Shown here piece after piece: positions 1 through 10,053 of a stretch of DNA of 64,000 nucleotides. How positions within the stretch are numbered: the first letter of the stretch is position 1; the number at the start of each line of letters is the position of its first letter. This DNA is from Rhodopseudomonas sp. P2A-2r. Its GTDB lineage: Bacteria > Pseudomonadota > Alphaproteobacteria > Rhizobiales > Xanthobacteraceae. The position numbers and the translations under genes are program-made. Below the pieces are notes generated by a model, which saw nothing but the letters and a program-made list of their open reading frames with translations, had not been told where the DNA came from and ran no database searches. The stretch lies in NCBI RefSeq assembly GCF_026015985.1, contig NZ_CP110389.1:6294001-6358000 (forward strand). The letters are read 5' to 3'.

Positions 1-2
1 GC

Positions 3-1604
3 GTGAGTTGCCACAACAACAGTCCGGAATCACCGAAAAGAGATTGGAAGCTCGACGACGTTCGTGCGGTCATGGAGGTGACAAAAGTCATCGAGCCCTA
101 CCTGGCGGCGGCAGAGCAGCGCAGCCGCATGATCGTGCTGGCCATCACCGCGGCGACGACTGTCGTGATCCTCATCCTGTTCGGCGTGGCGGCACTCTTT
201 GCACGGCACGAACGGGAGAAGCGGGACACCGACCAGCATGTCCACTATCTCGCACATCACGATTCGATGACCGGCACGCTGAACAGGGGAAGTTTCCTGG
301 CCAGCCTGACGGGCGCCATGTCGAGATTGCAGTCGCGCTCGCGTGTTGCCGTCCATTATATCGATCTCGACAGATTCAAGGAAATCAACGATCAACTCGG
401 GCACGGTGTCGGCGACGAACTGCTTCGCGCGGTGGCCAAACGACTGAAGCGGCTGCTTGGTCCGGAAGATATCATCTCCCGGCTTGGCGGCGACGAGTTT
501 GCCGTCGCGCAAACCAACCTGCAGGATCCCGGTGAGGTCGGCGTGATGGCCGATCGGATCACGCGCGCTTTGGCCAAGCCGTTTCAACTCAGCCATCACA
601 GCGTAATCGTTTCCGGCAGTGTCGGCAGCGCCGGCGCGACCGTCTCGCATGCGACCGGGGATGAACTGCTCGAAGATGCCGATATCGCGCTGTACCGGGC
701 CAAGCATGCCGGTCGCGCGTGCTATGTGGTATTTGCCCCTGAGATGCGCGATGCGATGCTGACGCGCCGTCAGCTCGAGGCCCATATCCGTGACGCCGTC
801 GCGCGGGAAAAATTCGAAGTGTATTTTCAACCGTTGGTTCGAAGAAGCGGCAGGCTGGACGGATTCGAGGCGCTCCTGAGGTTACGCGACGATCGCGGCG
901 AATTCATTTCGCCGTCGGTATTCGTTCCGATGGTCGAAGACATGGGTGCAATCGACAGCCTGGGCGCGTGGGTCATCAGGAACGCCTGCGCGGCGGCCGC
1001 GACGTGGCCGGCTCACCTGAAGATCAGCGTCAACCTGTCGCCGGTGCAATTCAGGAGCCCGAATTCGATCGCCGCTATTGTCGCCGACGCCATTGCGGCA
1101 AGCGGACTTGGTGCCGGCCGGCTCGAACTGGAGATCACCGAAGGGCTGCTACTCGAGGCCATCGACGATGTGATCGAGCAGCTCTTTGAACTCAAGAATG
1201 CCGGCGCTGCGATCGTCATGGACGACTTCGGAACCGGCTATTCAAGCCTCGGCTATCTCTGGAGGCTGCCGTTCGACAAGATCAAGGTCGACAAGTCGTT
1301 TGTTCCGGAAGAAGAGGCATCGCAACAGTCCGTCACCCCGGTGCTACAGACGATCATCGGGCTCGGCCGCACCCTGAACATGGAAGTGACGGTCGAAGGC
1401 ATCGAGACCGAGGCGCAGGCCGAATTCTTCCGAGACCTGAATTGCGACTACCTGCAGGGCTATCTCTTCGGCAGGCCCATGCCACGCGGCGATGCGGCGA
1501 TCGTCATTCTTCGCGATCTGCTCGACGAAATGGCGGAATCCATCGGCAGCGGCGCAGTCGCCACTGCCGATGAAACCACTTGCCTGGATCAGGTCGCCGG
1601 ATGA
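3..1604 (+). CDS. Membrane-anchored GGDEF-EAL protein, probably 5'-truncated by the window edge
   Basis: This is a dual cyclic-di-GMP turnover protein. A hydrophobic segment at about residues 43-66 suggests a membrane anchor and is followed by a short linker. The GGDEF domain has an intact RLGGDEF signature near residues 160-166. The EAL domain starts at FEALLRL (about 288) and keeps VNLSPVQF, ELEITEG, MDDFGTGYSSLGYL, KVDKSF, VEGIETE and LQGYLF, so both activities look possible. The first usable codon is a GTG two bases inside the window. The reading frame is open to the edge, so an upstream sensor domain may be missing. The gene stands alone, followed by a convergent GST gene. Confidence 0.9.
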   Translation: MSCHNNSPESPKRDWKLDDVRAVMEVTKVIEPYLAAAEQRSRMIVLAITAATTVVILILFGVAALFARHEREKRDTDQHVHYLAHHDSMTGTLNRGSFLASLTGAMSRLQSRSRVAVHYIDLDRFKEINDQLGHGVGDELLRAVAKRLKRLLGPEDIISRLGGDEFAVAQTNLQDPGEVGVMADRITRALAKPFQLSHHSVIVSGSVGSAGATVSHATGDELLEDADIALYRAKHAGRACYVVFAPEMRDAMLTRRQLEAHIRDAVAREKFEVYFQPLVRRSGRLDGFEALLRLRDDRGEFISPSVFVPMVEDMGAIDSLGAWVIRNACAAAATWPAHLKISVNLSPVQFRSPNSIAAIVADAIAASGLGAGRLELEITEGLLLEAIDDVIEQLFELKNAGAAIVMDDFGTGYSSLGYLWRLPFDKIKVDKSFVPEEEASQQSVTPVLQTIIGLGRTLNMEVTVEGIETEAQAEFFRDLNCDYLQGYLFGRPMPRGDAAIVILRDLLDEMAESIGSGAVATADETTCLDQVAG

Positions 1605-1632
1605 GCGGCTCTTTGCAGGGTGAGACGAATCG

Positions 1633-2259
1633 TCAATCCAGCTTCACGTCGAACCCGCGCTTCACCGCCGGCCGCGCCATTAGCTGATTGTACCAACGGC
1701 CCACATTGGCAAAATCATCGAACGACACCTTGTGGCGTTCATGCCGCCAGGCCCAGCCGAGAATCGCGAAATCCGCCACCGACAATTCGCCGGCGACGAA
1801 TTCGTGGGTCGCAAGCCGGCGGTCGAGCACGCCGTAGAGCCGCCGCGTCTCGTCGGAATGGCGCTGCAGCCCATAGGCGCGCTTGGCCTCGTCCTCGAGC
1901 GCGATGAAGTGATGAACCTGGCCGGGCATCGGGCCAAAGCCGCCCATTTGCCACATCAGCCATTCCCACACCGGGATGCGCTCGCCCAGCGATTTCGGCA
2001 GGAATTTTCCGGTCTTCTCGCCGAGATACAGAAGGATGGCGCCGGATTCGAACACGCTGACCGGCTTGCCGTCCGGACCATCGGGATCGACGATCGCCGG
2101 GATCTTGTTGTTGGGGCTGATGGCGAGGAAGTCCGGCTTCAACTGCTCGCCCTTGGTGATGTTCACCGGGACCACCTTGTAGGGCAGTCCCATTTCCTCC
2201 AGGGCGACCGAGATCTTGCGGCCGTTCGGCGTATTCCATGTGTGCAGTTCGATGGTCAT
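1633..2259 (-). CDS. Glutathione S-transferase family protein (YfcG/YghU-like)
   Basis: The protein has 208 residues, the usual GST length. The N-terminal thioredoxin-like domain starts LHTWNTPNGRKISVALEE and contains NNKIPAIVD (cis-Pro loop) and FESGAILLYLGEKTG (glutathione binding). The helical C-terminal domain has WLMWQMGGFGPMPGQ, typical of the Nu-class YfcG/YghU enzymes, which act as glutathione-dependent disulfide reductases or peroxidases. It lies 56 bp downstream of a same-strand LysR gene and may be co-transcribed with it. The substrate is unknown. Confidence 0.9.
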   Translation of the reverse strand: MTIELHTWNTPNGRKISVALEEMGLPYKVVPVNITKGEQLKPDFLAISPNNKIPAIVDPDGPDGKPVSVFESGAILLYLGEKTGKFLPKSLGERIPVWEWLMWQMGGFGPMPGQVHHFIALEDEAKRAYGLQRHSDETRRLYGVLDRRLATHEFVAGELSVADFAILGWAWRHERHKVSFDDFANVGRWYNQLMARPAVKRGFDVKLD

Positions 2260-2315
2260 CGGTGCCTTCTCGTTGCAATGCAGACGCCGACGTTGCGTGA
2301 TCCGCGGGAAAATGT

Positions 2316-3224
2316 CTACGCGCGGCTGGCCATGGCGCGAACCTGTGCGATCAGCCGCGCCATGGCGCCGGACACGCTGGCGCTACGCCAGGCCAGATGC
2401 AACGGCGCCACCAGCTGCGGCGCATCCGACAAAGTGAGATACGCGATGCCTTCGGTGTTGAGCCGGCGCATGGATTCCGGAACGATCGAGACCCCGAGAC
2501 CGGCGGCCACCAGGCTCAGCGTCGACATCATGCGCGGCGCTTCCTGCCCGACCCGCGGGCTGAACCCGGCGGCCCGGCACGCCGAGATGATCGCATCGTA
2601 CAATCCCGGCCCGGTCGGCCGACGCGACAGGATGAAGGTCTCGTCGGCCAGTTCGGTCAGCCGGATGCTGCGGCGCTTGCCGCCGCGCGCCAGCGCATGG
2701 TGCGCCGGCAGCGCCACCAGCATGGCCTCGTTCAGCAGCGCCTCGATGGTGATGCCCGCAGCCTCCCCCGCCGGCACGCGGACGAAAGCGACGTCGAGAT
2801 GCTGGCGCTGCAGCGCTTCGATCAGCTCGCCGGTGCTGCTCTCTTCCAGCACCAGTTCGACCTCCGGCGATTGCTGCCGGAACGCGCGCACCACCGCCGG
2901 GATGAACGGATGGAAGGCGGCCGAACTGGTGAAGCCCACCGCCAGCCGACCCTGCTCGCCCCGCGCGGTGCGCTGGGCGGCCTCCACCGCATGCCCGACC
3001 TGGGCCAGCGCGGCGCGGGCCTCGCCGAGAAACACCCGTCCGGCCTCGGTCAGTTCGACGCCGCGCGGCAGGCGATAGAACAGCGCCACGCCGACCAGAT
3101 CCTCGAGCGCGCGGATCTGCTGGCTCAGCGGCGGCTGCTGAATGCCGAGCCGCGCTGCGGCACGGGTGACATGGCCCTCCTCGGCCACGGCGATGAAATA
3201 GCGAAGGTGACGCAGCTCGATCAT
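2316..3224 (-). CDS. LysR-family transcriptional regulator
   Basis: The protein has 302 residues. The N-terminal winged helix-turn-helix starts LRHLRYFIAVAEEGHVTRAA and contains QQPPLSQQIRALED, the recognition helix. A substrate-binding domain (about 90-295) follows, with the usual VGFTSSAAFHPF start. It is divergent from the split chromate transporter (ATG at 3320), the arrangement of a LysR protein controlling its neighbour. It is also followed on its own strand by the GST gene. The effector cannot be deduced. Confidence 0.9.
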   Translation of the reverse strand: MIELRHLRYFIAVAEEGHVTRAAARLGIQQPPLSQQIRALEDLVGVALFYRLPRGVELTEAGRVFLGEARAALAQVGHAVEAAQRTARGEQGRLAVGFTSSAAFHPFIPAVVRAFRQQSPEVELVLEESSTGELIEALQRQHLDVAFVRVPAGEAAGITIEALLNEAMLVALPAHHALARGGKRRSIRLTELADETFILSRRPTGPGLYDAIISACRAAGFSPRVGQEAPRMMSTLSLVAAGLGVSIVPESMRRLNTEGIAYLTLSDAPQLVAPLHLAWRSASVSGAMARLIAQVRAMASRA

Positions 3225-3319
3225 GCCATATCTTTAGCATATGAAAATGAAGTAAACCATATATTGGACACGCGGCCGGCGCGGGCCTAGCAAGGAGCCA
3301 TCAACGAGCAGGGCCTGCC

Positions 3320-3898
3320 ATGGACGCCACCATTGCTGCAACGACGACGACGACCACCACCGGGCAGCCGTCGCCGACCACCGGCGAATTGTTCACCGGC
3401 TTCCTGTGGCTCGGCATGATCGGCTTCGGCGGCGTGCTGCCGATGTCGCGGCGAATGATCGTGGAGAAGCGGCGCTGGCTGACCGGCCCGGAATTCACCG
3501 ATCTGCTCGGCCTGTGCCAGTTCCTGCCCGGCGGCAACATCATCAACCTGTCCGTGGCCATCGGCCTGCATTTTCGCGGCGTGCGCGGCGCACTGGCGGC
3601 GCTGCTCGGCCTGATCGCCATGCCGACCCTGATCGTGGTCATGCTCGGCATGGTCTATGACCGCTTCCAGAACGATCCGCACATCCAGCATATGTTCGCC
3701 GGCCTTGCCGCAGCGGCCGCGGGGCTGCTGGTCGCGATGGCCGTGAAGGTGGCGTGGCCGCTACGCACCCACCCCATCGGGATAGCCATCGCCGCGCTGT
3801 GCTTCGTCGCCATTGCCGTGCTGCGGCTGCCGCTGCTACCGACCATGCTGGTGCTGGCGTCGCTCAGCATCCTCGCTGCCTGGCGGTGGCCGCGATGA
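3320..3898 (+). CDS. Chromate transporter, first CHR-domain subunit
   Basis: The 192-residue protein matches one CHR domain of the chromate ion transporter family. It has FLWLGMIGFGGVLPMSRRM near residue 30, then LCQFLPGGNIINLSVAIG where most family members have a PGP motif, then four or more hydrophobic segments. Short CHR proteins work as pairs that together equal a full ChrA. The next gene, overlapping by ATGA at 3895-3898, is the partner. Chromate or sulfate export at the inner membrane is the family role; the substrate here is not proven. Confidence 0.85.
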   Translation: MDATIAATTTTTTTGQPSPTTGELFTGFLWLGMIGFGGVLPMSRRMIVEKRRWLTGPEFTDLLGLCQFLPGGNIINLSVAIGLHFRGVRGALAALLGLIAMPTLIVVMLGMVYDRFQNDPHIQHMFAGLAAAAAGLLVAMAVKVAWPLRTHPIGIAIAALCFVAIAVLRLPLLPTMLVLASLSILAAWRWPR

Positions 3899-4425
3899 CC
3901 GCCGTGCTGCTGTCGCTCGCCGCGATCTTCGCCGAACTGTCGCTGCTGGCCTTCGGCGGCGGTAATACCATCCTGCCGGAGATGCAGCGCCAGGTGGTCG
4001 ATATCCATCACTGGATGTCGGCGCGCGACTTCAGCGCCATGTTCGCGCTGGCGCAGGCCGCCCCCGGGCCGAACATGATGGTGGTGACTTTGGTCGGCTG
4101 GCGCGTCGCCGGCTGGGCCGGCGTTCTGGTGTCGTCGCTGGCCAAGTTCGGCCCGTCCTCGCTGGTCACCGCGCTGGTGCTGCAGGTGTGGCAGCGCTTC
4201 AAGGACCGGCCGTGGCGGCGCGTGGTGCAGGCTGGCCTGGTGCCGATGACCGTCGGGCTGGTCGCCGCCAGCGCCGCGCTGATCACCGTCGCCTCCGACC
4301 ACTCATGGGGCCTCGCCGCCATCACCGCGGCCTGCGCGCTGGCTATGCTGACCAGCCGCATCCACCCGCTGTGGGCGCTCGGCTTCGGCGCGCTGGCCGG
4401 GCTCAGCGGCCTCGGCCTGTCCTGA
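3895..4425 (+). CDS. Chromate transporter, second CHR-domain subunit
   Basis: This 176-residue CHR protein starts at ATG 3895, overlapping the stop of the previous gene by 4 bp, which implies translational coupling. The same frame is open further upstream, but that stretch lies inside the first subunit gene. It has LLAFGGGNTILPEMQRQVV, the family's FGGG entry motif, and LAQAAPGPNMMVVTLVG, the PGP motif missing from its partner. The rest is hydrophobic helices. The pair should form one antiparallel transporter. Confidence 0.87.
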   Translation: MTAVLLSLAAIFAELSLLAFGGGNTILPEMQRQVVDIHHWMSARDFSAMFALAQAAPGPNMMVVTLVGWRVAGWAGVLVSSLAKFGPSSLVTALVLQVWQRFKDRPWRRVVQAGLVPMTVGLVAASAALITVASDHSWGLAAITAACALAMLTSRIHPLWALGFGALAGLSGLGLS

Positions 4426-4515
4426 CCGCTTGCGGTGGACGGGGGCAAACGGCACTGGAGTTGCGCGGGCACTGCCGCTAAAACCGCCAAAATCTCCTGA
4501 CCAGCGAGACAGCCC

Positions 4516-5079
4516 TTGTCCAGATCAGCCTCCCGTGCCCGCCTGTTCGACATCATCCACGCCCGCTCGTTCGGCTATGGCGAAATCACCCTGGCGTCAG
4601 GCCGCAAGAGCAATTTCTACTTCAACCTGAAGCCGACCATGTGCGACCCCGAGGGCGCGGCATTGCTGGCCGAGCTGACCTTCGACGCGCTGAAGGACGA
4701 CAATCTCGATTATGTCGGCGGACTGGAGATGGGCGCCGTGCCGCTCGCCGGCGCCATTGCCCAGTTGTCGTGGCTGAAGAACCACCCGATCGCGGCGTTT
4801 TTCGTGCGCAAGCGGCCGAAGGAACATGGCGCCCGGCTGGCCGTGGAAGGCCTTGCCAAGGGCGAAAGCCTGAACGGCAAGCGGATCGTCATCGTCGAGG
4901 ACGTCACCACGACCGGCGGCTCGGCCATCAAGGCGCTCGACGCGGTGCGCGAGGCCGGCGGCGAGGTGGCGCTGGTCTACACCATGGTCGACCGCGAGGA
5001 AGGCGCCGCGGAGAATTTCGCCAAGGCCGGCGTGCCGTTCCGCTCGCTGTACAAGGCCGGCGAGTTCCTCAACCGCTGA
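4516..5079 (+). CDS. pyrE: Orotate phosphoribosyltransferase
   Basis: This enzyme makes OMP from orotate and PRPP in pyrimidine biosynthesis. The protein has 187 residues. The PRPP-binding loop is [18 protein letters not shown] at about residues 120-137, and the substrate region is [17 protein letters not shown] near the N-terminus. The best start is a TTG at 4516 ([14 protein letters not shown]); no upstream ATG fits the frame. No other pyrimidine genes are adjacent. Confidence 0.93.
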   Translation: MSRSASRARLFDIIHARSFGYGEITLASGRKSNFYFNLKPTMCDPEGAALLAELTFDALKDDNLDYVGGLEMGAVPLAGAIAQLSWLKNHPIAAFFVRKRPKEHGARLAVEGLAKGESLNGKRIVIVEDVTTTGGSAIKALDAVREAGGEVALVYTMVDREEGAAENFAKAGVPFRSLYKAGEFLNR

Positions 5080-5152
5080 TCGCTGCGATCACTGATCGCT
5101 GCGGCCCGTTGTCGCGTTTGCGGCCTGGCCGCAATATTGCTAGCCCGTCCGG

Positions 5153-6484
5153 ATGCAGATCGACGGCGCAACATTGACATGGCCGCTGGCCATACCCTTC
5201 CTCGGCATCCTGCTGACCATCGCCACCGGTCCGCTGCTGTTCCCAAAAATCTGGCATGGTCACTACGGGAAGCTGGCGCTGGCCTGGGGTATCGCAGCGC
5301 TGTTGCCGCTGGCGCTGCTTTACGGCGTCCCGGCCGCGGCAACGGCCTTCGTCCATGCCGCGCTGGCAGAGTACATGTCCTTCATCGTGCTGCTGTTTGC
5401 GCTCTATGTGGTGGCCGGCGGCATCCTCATCAAAGCCAATCTGCGCGCCACGCCGGCCGTCAATGCCGGCCTGCTGGCGTTCGGCACGACGATCGCCAGC
5501 TTCGTCGGCACCACCGGCGCGGCGATGATCCTGATCCGGCCGCTGCTGCGCGCCAATGCCGGGCGCCCGGCCAACGCCCATGTGGTGGTGTTCTTCATTT
5601 TCCTGGTCTGCAACATCGGCGGCGCACTGTCGCCGCTCGGCGATCCGCCGCTGTTCATCGGCTTTCTGAAAGGCGTCAGCTTCTTCTGGACCACCACGCA
5701 TCTGTGGTGGCAGACCCTGCTGGTGTCCGGCATCGTGCTGGCGATCTTCGTCGCCGTCGACGCCTGGTTCGCTCGCCGCGAGACGCCGGCTCATGACGGA
5801 GAGCCGCTGCGCATCGAGATGCATGGCCTGATCAACCTGCTGCTGATGGCGCTGATCATCGCGGCGATTCTCGGCTCGGCCGCCTGGCAGCCACACATCG
5901 AATTCGACATCTACGGCACCCACGTCGAACTGCAGAACTTGGCCCGCGATGCCGCGCTGCTGGCCATCGCGGGGCTGTCGCTGTGGCTGACGCCCGACGA
6001 ACACCGCGCGGCCAACGGCTTCACCTTCGAGCCAATCCGCGAGGTGGCGATCCTGTTCGCGGCGATCTTCACCTGCATCATCCCGGTGATGGCAATGCTC
6101 GGCGCCGGCCACGACGGCCCGTTCGCCTGGCTGCTGACGGCGGTCACCGCGGCCGACGGCAGCCCGCAGAATGCGATGTATTTCTGGCTGACCGGCCTGC
6201 TGTCCGGTTTTCTCGACAACGCGCCGACCTATCTGGTGTTCTTCGGCCTTGCCGGCGGCGACGCCGCGCAGTTGATGACGACGCTGGCGCCGACCTTGGC
6301 GGCGATCTCCATGGGCGCGGTCTACATGGGCGCGCTGACCTATATCGGCAACGCCCCGAATTTCATGGTCTATGCCATCGCCTCCGAACAGGGCGTGGAG
6401 ATGCCGAGCTTTTTTGGCTATATCGTCTGGTCGTTTGCGGTGCTGCTGCCGGTGTTCGCGCTGCTGACCTGGATCGGCGTCTAG
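5153..6484 (+). CDS. CitMHS/NhaD-like membrane permease
   Basis: The 443-residue polytopic inner-membrane protein has about 11-12 hydrophobic segments. It carries the twin signatures of the ArsB/NhaD/CitMHS superfamily: FVGTTGAAMILIRPLL with NIGGALSPLGDPPLFIGFL in the first half, and SGFLDNAPTYLVFFGLAGG with YIGNAPNFMVYAIA in the second. The likely role is Na+/H+ antiport or organic-anion transport; the sequence does not decide which. A close paralogue follows 33 bp downstream, so this is a tandem duplication. Confidence 0.82.
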   Translation: MQIDGATLTWPLAIPFLGILLTIATGPLLFPKIWHGHYGKLALAWGIAALLPLALLYGVPAAATAFVHAALAEYMSFIVLLFALYVVAGGILIKANLRATPAVNAGLLAFGTTIASFVGTTGAAMILIRPLLRANAGRPANAHVVVFFIFLVCNIGGALSPLGDPPLFIGFLKGVSFFWTTTHLWWQTLLVSGIVLAIFVAVDAWFARRETPAHDGEPLRIEMHGLINLLLMALIIAAILGSAAWQPHIEFDIYGTHVELQNLARDAALLAIAGLSLWLTPDEHRAANGFTFEPIREVAILFAAIFTCIIPVMAMLGAGHDGPFAWLLTAVTAADGSPQNAMYFWLTGLLSGFLDNAPTYLVFFGLAGGDAAQLMTTLAPTLAAISMGAVYMGALTYIGNAPNFMVYAIASEQGVEMPSFFGYIVWSFAVLLPVFALLTWIGV

Positions 6485-6517
6485 CGCTGGACACGACCGT
6501 CCTCGGGGAATCACCAG

Positions 6518-7980
6518 ATGACTCATACTGTGCCGCCGGCCCGTGCCGGATCGCGTCACCCCGGCCGGTTCCTGCGCGCCACTGCGCTGCTGGCCGTCGG
6601 TCTCGTTTTCAGCCCTGCCCCCGCCTTCGCGTCAGAAGGACTTAATGGCGCCAGCCTGTCGCTGCTGTGGGCTCTACCCTTCGCCGGCATTTTGCTGTGC
6701 ATCGCCACCGGACCGGTGCTGTATCCCCATCTGTGGGAACACCATTACGGCAAGTTCGCTGCGCTGTGGGCCGCGCTCGTGGTGGTGCCGCTGTTCATGC
6801 TCGTAGACGCCCACACGGTGACGGCAACGCTGACGCACACGGTGCTGCTGGAATATGTCCCCTTCATCCTGCTGCTGCTGGCGCTGTTTACAGTCGCTGG
6901 CGGGATCTTCGTCGAGGGCAACCTGCACGACAGCGCCTTCACCAATACGGTGCTGCTCGGGGTCGGCGCGCTGCTCGCCAGCGTGGTCGGCACCACCGGT
7001 GCGTCGATGATACTGATCCGTCCGCTGATCCGCGCCAATGACGACCGCTATTTCAACGCCCATGTGGTGATCTTCTTCATCTTCCTGGTCTCCAACATCG
7101 GCGGCTCGCTGACGCCGCTGGGCGACCCGCCGCTGTTCCTCGGCTTTCTCAAGGGCGTCGACTTTTCTGGACCACGACGCATCTGTTCCGCGAAACCCTG
7201 CTAGCTGGCGGCTTGGTGCTGTTCGTGTTCATGATCATCGACGTCGTGCTGCATCATCGCGAAGGCAACTTCCCCAGCAAGGCCGACCCGACGCCGGATT
7301 CGCCGCTGCGGCTGCACGGCAAGATCAACCTGTTGCTGCTCGTGGTCATCATCGCGGCGATCCTGATCAGCGCCAGCTGGAAGCCCGGCCTGTCGGTCAC
7401 CGTCGCCGGCGCCACGCTCGAGCTGCAGAACGTCATGCGCGACCTCGTCTTCGTGCTGGTGACCATCGCCTCGATCGTGCTGACAAGGTCCGAACACCGC
7501 GCCGCCAACGGCTTTTCGTGGGGGCCGATCACCGAGGTCGCCGTGCTGTTCGCCGGCATCTTCATCTGCATCGTGCCGGTCATGGCGATGCTGCAGGCCG
7601 GAGCACAGGGTGACTTCGCGCCGCTCGTCGCTTTGGTCAGCCATGCCGACGGCAGTCCGAACAACCTGGCCTATTTCTGGCTGACCGGCGGGCTGTCGTC
7701 GTTCCTCGACAATGCCCCGACCTATCTGGTGTTTTTCGAACTGGCCGGCGGCGACGCCAAAACCCTCATGACCACGGGGGCCATGACGCTGGCGGCGATT
7801 TCGGCCGGCGCGGTGTTCATGGGCGCCAACTCCTACATCGGCAACGCGCCCAATTTCATGGTCTATGCCATCGCCCGCGACGCCGGGGTCAAGATGCCGA
7901 GCTTCTTCGGCTATATCTTGTGGTCGGCGGCGATCCTGCTGCCGGTGTTCGCGCTGATCGGGTGGGTGTTCTTCCTGTAG
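6518..7980 (+). pseudogene. Second CitMHS/NhaD-like permease, frameshifted
   Basis: This is a paralogue of the preceding permease, with a longer N-terminus that resembles a signal peptide (RFLRATALLAVGLVF, then AFASEG). The frame runs well to GDPPLFLGFLKGVDF, then hits a TAG at 7202. Adding one T to the TTTT run at 7163-7166 restores FFWTTTHLFRETLL, matching the upstream copy, and the frame then runs to 7980. It includes SSFLDNAPTYLVFF and YIGNAPNFMVYAI. It is either a recent pseudogene or a sequencing indel; the perfect conservation after the lesion favours an indel or a very young mutation. Confidence 0.85.
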
Positions 7981-8096
7981 CGCCACGGCCGGAAAAGCCC
8001 ACCCCACGGTCGTCGGCCGCCCTTCGTGACACTCCGGTGTCAGCCATCTACACTCCTCGTTTACCATCCCGCATTAATGTTGACCCCGCCGGGGCG

Positions 8097-8952
8097 ATGC
8101 CGTTCCGGCCGGAATTGCGATGGGCGGAGCGGGCGTTGCGTACACAATCGAGGTTTTGGTCGCCGATCCGCCGCGTTGCGCCTGTCCTGGGCGTGGCCCT
8201 CGCGCTGGCACTGACGCCGGGCATGGCGTCCGCCGAAGGCTTCTTCGATTTCCTGTTCGGCGGCGCCCCGTCGCAGAAGCAGCAGCCGCGCAGGGGCGCG
8301 CCGCCGGAAACCAACTTCTTCGCCGATCCGTTCGGCCTCAACACCCCCGCGGCCCCCCGCCGCCGCAGCGTTCGGCCTCGTCAGGGGCTCCGGCCCCGCT
8401 TTCTGCGTGCGCACCTGCGACGGCAAATATTTCGCATTGTCGCGTAGCGCGGCCAGCCCGGCGCAGATGTGCCAGGCGTTCTGCCCGGCCAGCGCTACCA
8501 AGGTGTTCCTCGGCAGCAATATCGACAGCGCATCGACCAGCGCCGGCGAGCGCTATGCCGACATGGAAAATGCCTACGCCTATCGCAAGGCGCTGCGCGC
8601 CGACTGCACCTGCAATGGCCGCGATCCCGCCGGTCTCGCACCGATCGACCTGTCGCTCGACACCTCGCTGCGCCCCGGCGACGTGATCGCCACCACCAGC
8701 GGCCTCGTCGCCTATTCCGGGGCGCGCAACGGCACCGCGCAGACCCTGGAATTCACCCCGGTGGCGTCCTATCCCGGCCTCACGCCCGACGTCCGCGCCC
8801 GGCTCGGCGAGATGAAGGTGGCTCCGGTCGCAGCCGAGATGATCAACGAGGCTGCGCCGATGGCCGAAACCGGCCGCGATATCGTCCCGGCCGTGACGGT
8901 GGCGCCGAAAACCAGCCCGGCGGCCCGCGCCAAGCGCGCCGAACTGGACTGA
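8097..8952 (+). pseudogene. DUF2865-like exported protein, frameshifted
   Basis: The N-terminal part (ATG 8097, MPFRPELRWAERALR) has a hydrophobic signal segment ending TPGMASAEG, then GFFDFLFGGAPS. The C-terminal part, in another frame, reads FCVRTCDGKYFALSRS, with Cys-rich segments MCQAFCPAS and DCTCNG typical of DUF2865. Removing one C from the CCCCCC run at 8353-8358 joins the two. The function of DUF2865 is unknown; these are secreted or periplasmic proteins. Assignment to the family is from memory of its signature. Confidence 0.7.
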
Positions 8953-8961
8953 CGTCCGCCG

Positions 8962-9393
8962 TCAGCGCGCGACGATGAAGCCGATCACGTTGGGGGCCGA
9001 GGAATATCGTTCCTCGATCGCGGCGCGCGCCGCGGCGCGATTTTCCAGCGTCAGCAGCCCGCGCTTCTCGGCCAGGATCATCCAGCAATAGCCCCACCAG
9101 TCGGTCAGCATGCCCTCGTCGTCGATCAGGTCGTAGCCCTGTTCCGCGGCGAAGATCCGCGCATGGGCCTCGTCCAGCGTGTCCAGCCAGGCATGGTCGT
9201 CCAGCGAGAACAGATCGTCGCTGAAATCGTCGGTGGTGTAGCCCCACACCGACTGGCACACCGCGTTGAATTCGCGGTCGATCTGGTCGTCGTCGACGGG
9301 GTGGCGGCGGGCCACCTGATGCAGCCGCGACAGCGAGCGGGCAAAATCGGCAATACGGGTGAGAGCGAACTGATCGAAGGCGATGGTGGACAT
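8962..9393 (-). CDS. Hypothetical acidic protein
   Basis: The protein has 143 residues from the ATG at 9393 (MSTIAFDQFALTRIADF). An upstream in-frame ATG would add seven residues but is less likely. It is strongly acidic, with DDFSDDLFSLDDHAW, and contains LTDWWGYCWMILAEKRG. It has no signal peptide or membrane segment. I do not recognise a family. It is convergent with the DUF2865-like gene and ends 10 bp from it. Confidence 0.65.
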   Translation of the reverse strand: MSTIAFDQFALTRIADFARSLSRLHQVARRHPVDDDQIDREFNAVCQSVWGYTTDDFSDDLFSLDDHAWLDTLDEAHARIFAAEQGYDLIDDEGMLTDWWGYCWMILAEKRGLLTLENRAAARAAIEERYSSAPNVIGFIVAR

Positions 9394-9517
9394 GTAGTCC
9401 TCACAGGCTTGCACAGACCATAGATATAGGGCGCGACCCGCGCCGAATCACGATGCTATATCAAAGACTTGCTAAAGTGTTCTTAATTTGTTCCGAGACT
9501 AATTCCGAACGCCATGG

Positions 9518-9763
9518 TCATTTGGTCGCCGCGACCAACCCGTTGGCCCACCTGAGCCAGACCTTCGATTTCAGCGGGTCCTCCAGGCTGCCGGCTTTCT
9601 CCAGCGGCGATTTCGGACATCCCTCGCACCAGGGAAATTCGAAGGCGCAGAAGTCACCGTCGAGCCCGTCACACGCGGAGTCGAAATGGCAGGAAAATGG
9701 CGCGGGGAGCGGTTGAATCACGGTGCACCCTATGTCGTGGCGGGATCTGACGATCTCCCTCAC
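9518..9763 (-). CDS. Small cysteine-containing hypothetical protein
   Basis: This is a possible 81-residue protein from a GTG at 9763. It contains five cysteines, including a CEGCPKSP motif, in an otherwise hydrophilic sequence ending KVWLRWANGLVAATK. Codon third positions are GC-rich, which favours real coding, and no better frame covers the stretch. No homologue comes to mind. The Cys pattern could bind a metal, but that is a guess. Confidence 0.4.
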   Translation of the reverse strand: MREIVRSRHDIGCTVIQPLPAPFSCHFDSACDGLDGDFCAFEFPWCEGCPKSPLEKAGSLEDPLKSKVWLRWANGLVAATK

Positions 9764-10053
9764 CGGTAAAAGCCATCAGGGCGGTGATAGCTCAAGGTTG
9801 CATGTCCGGTTCCGGACACCAAGAAAAAACTGAGCATTGATAAAAATTTAACGAATTGAGCGACTGAGCGCTTTGCGCAGCGACAGCCGTTCCACGCCCC
9901 TTCCCGCGCCGGGCGGGCGTGGCGCCCCGGCATCCCCTGCGTCCTTGCCCAAATCTGCGCCACGCTCGCGTGAAAACCTCACCACGCCGGCGGGTTCCGA
10001 TCCCGGCATATTGGGAGTATCATTTGGGACAGACACAGCACCGGGATGGAATA

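Noticed and set aside
7163..7204. Programmed ribosomal frameshift in the second permease
   Set aside because: A run of four Ts without a downstream pseudoknot or a family precedent is weak, and many other genes here show the same kind of single-base break.
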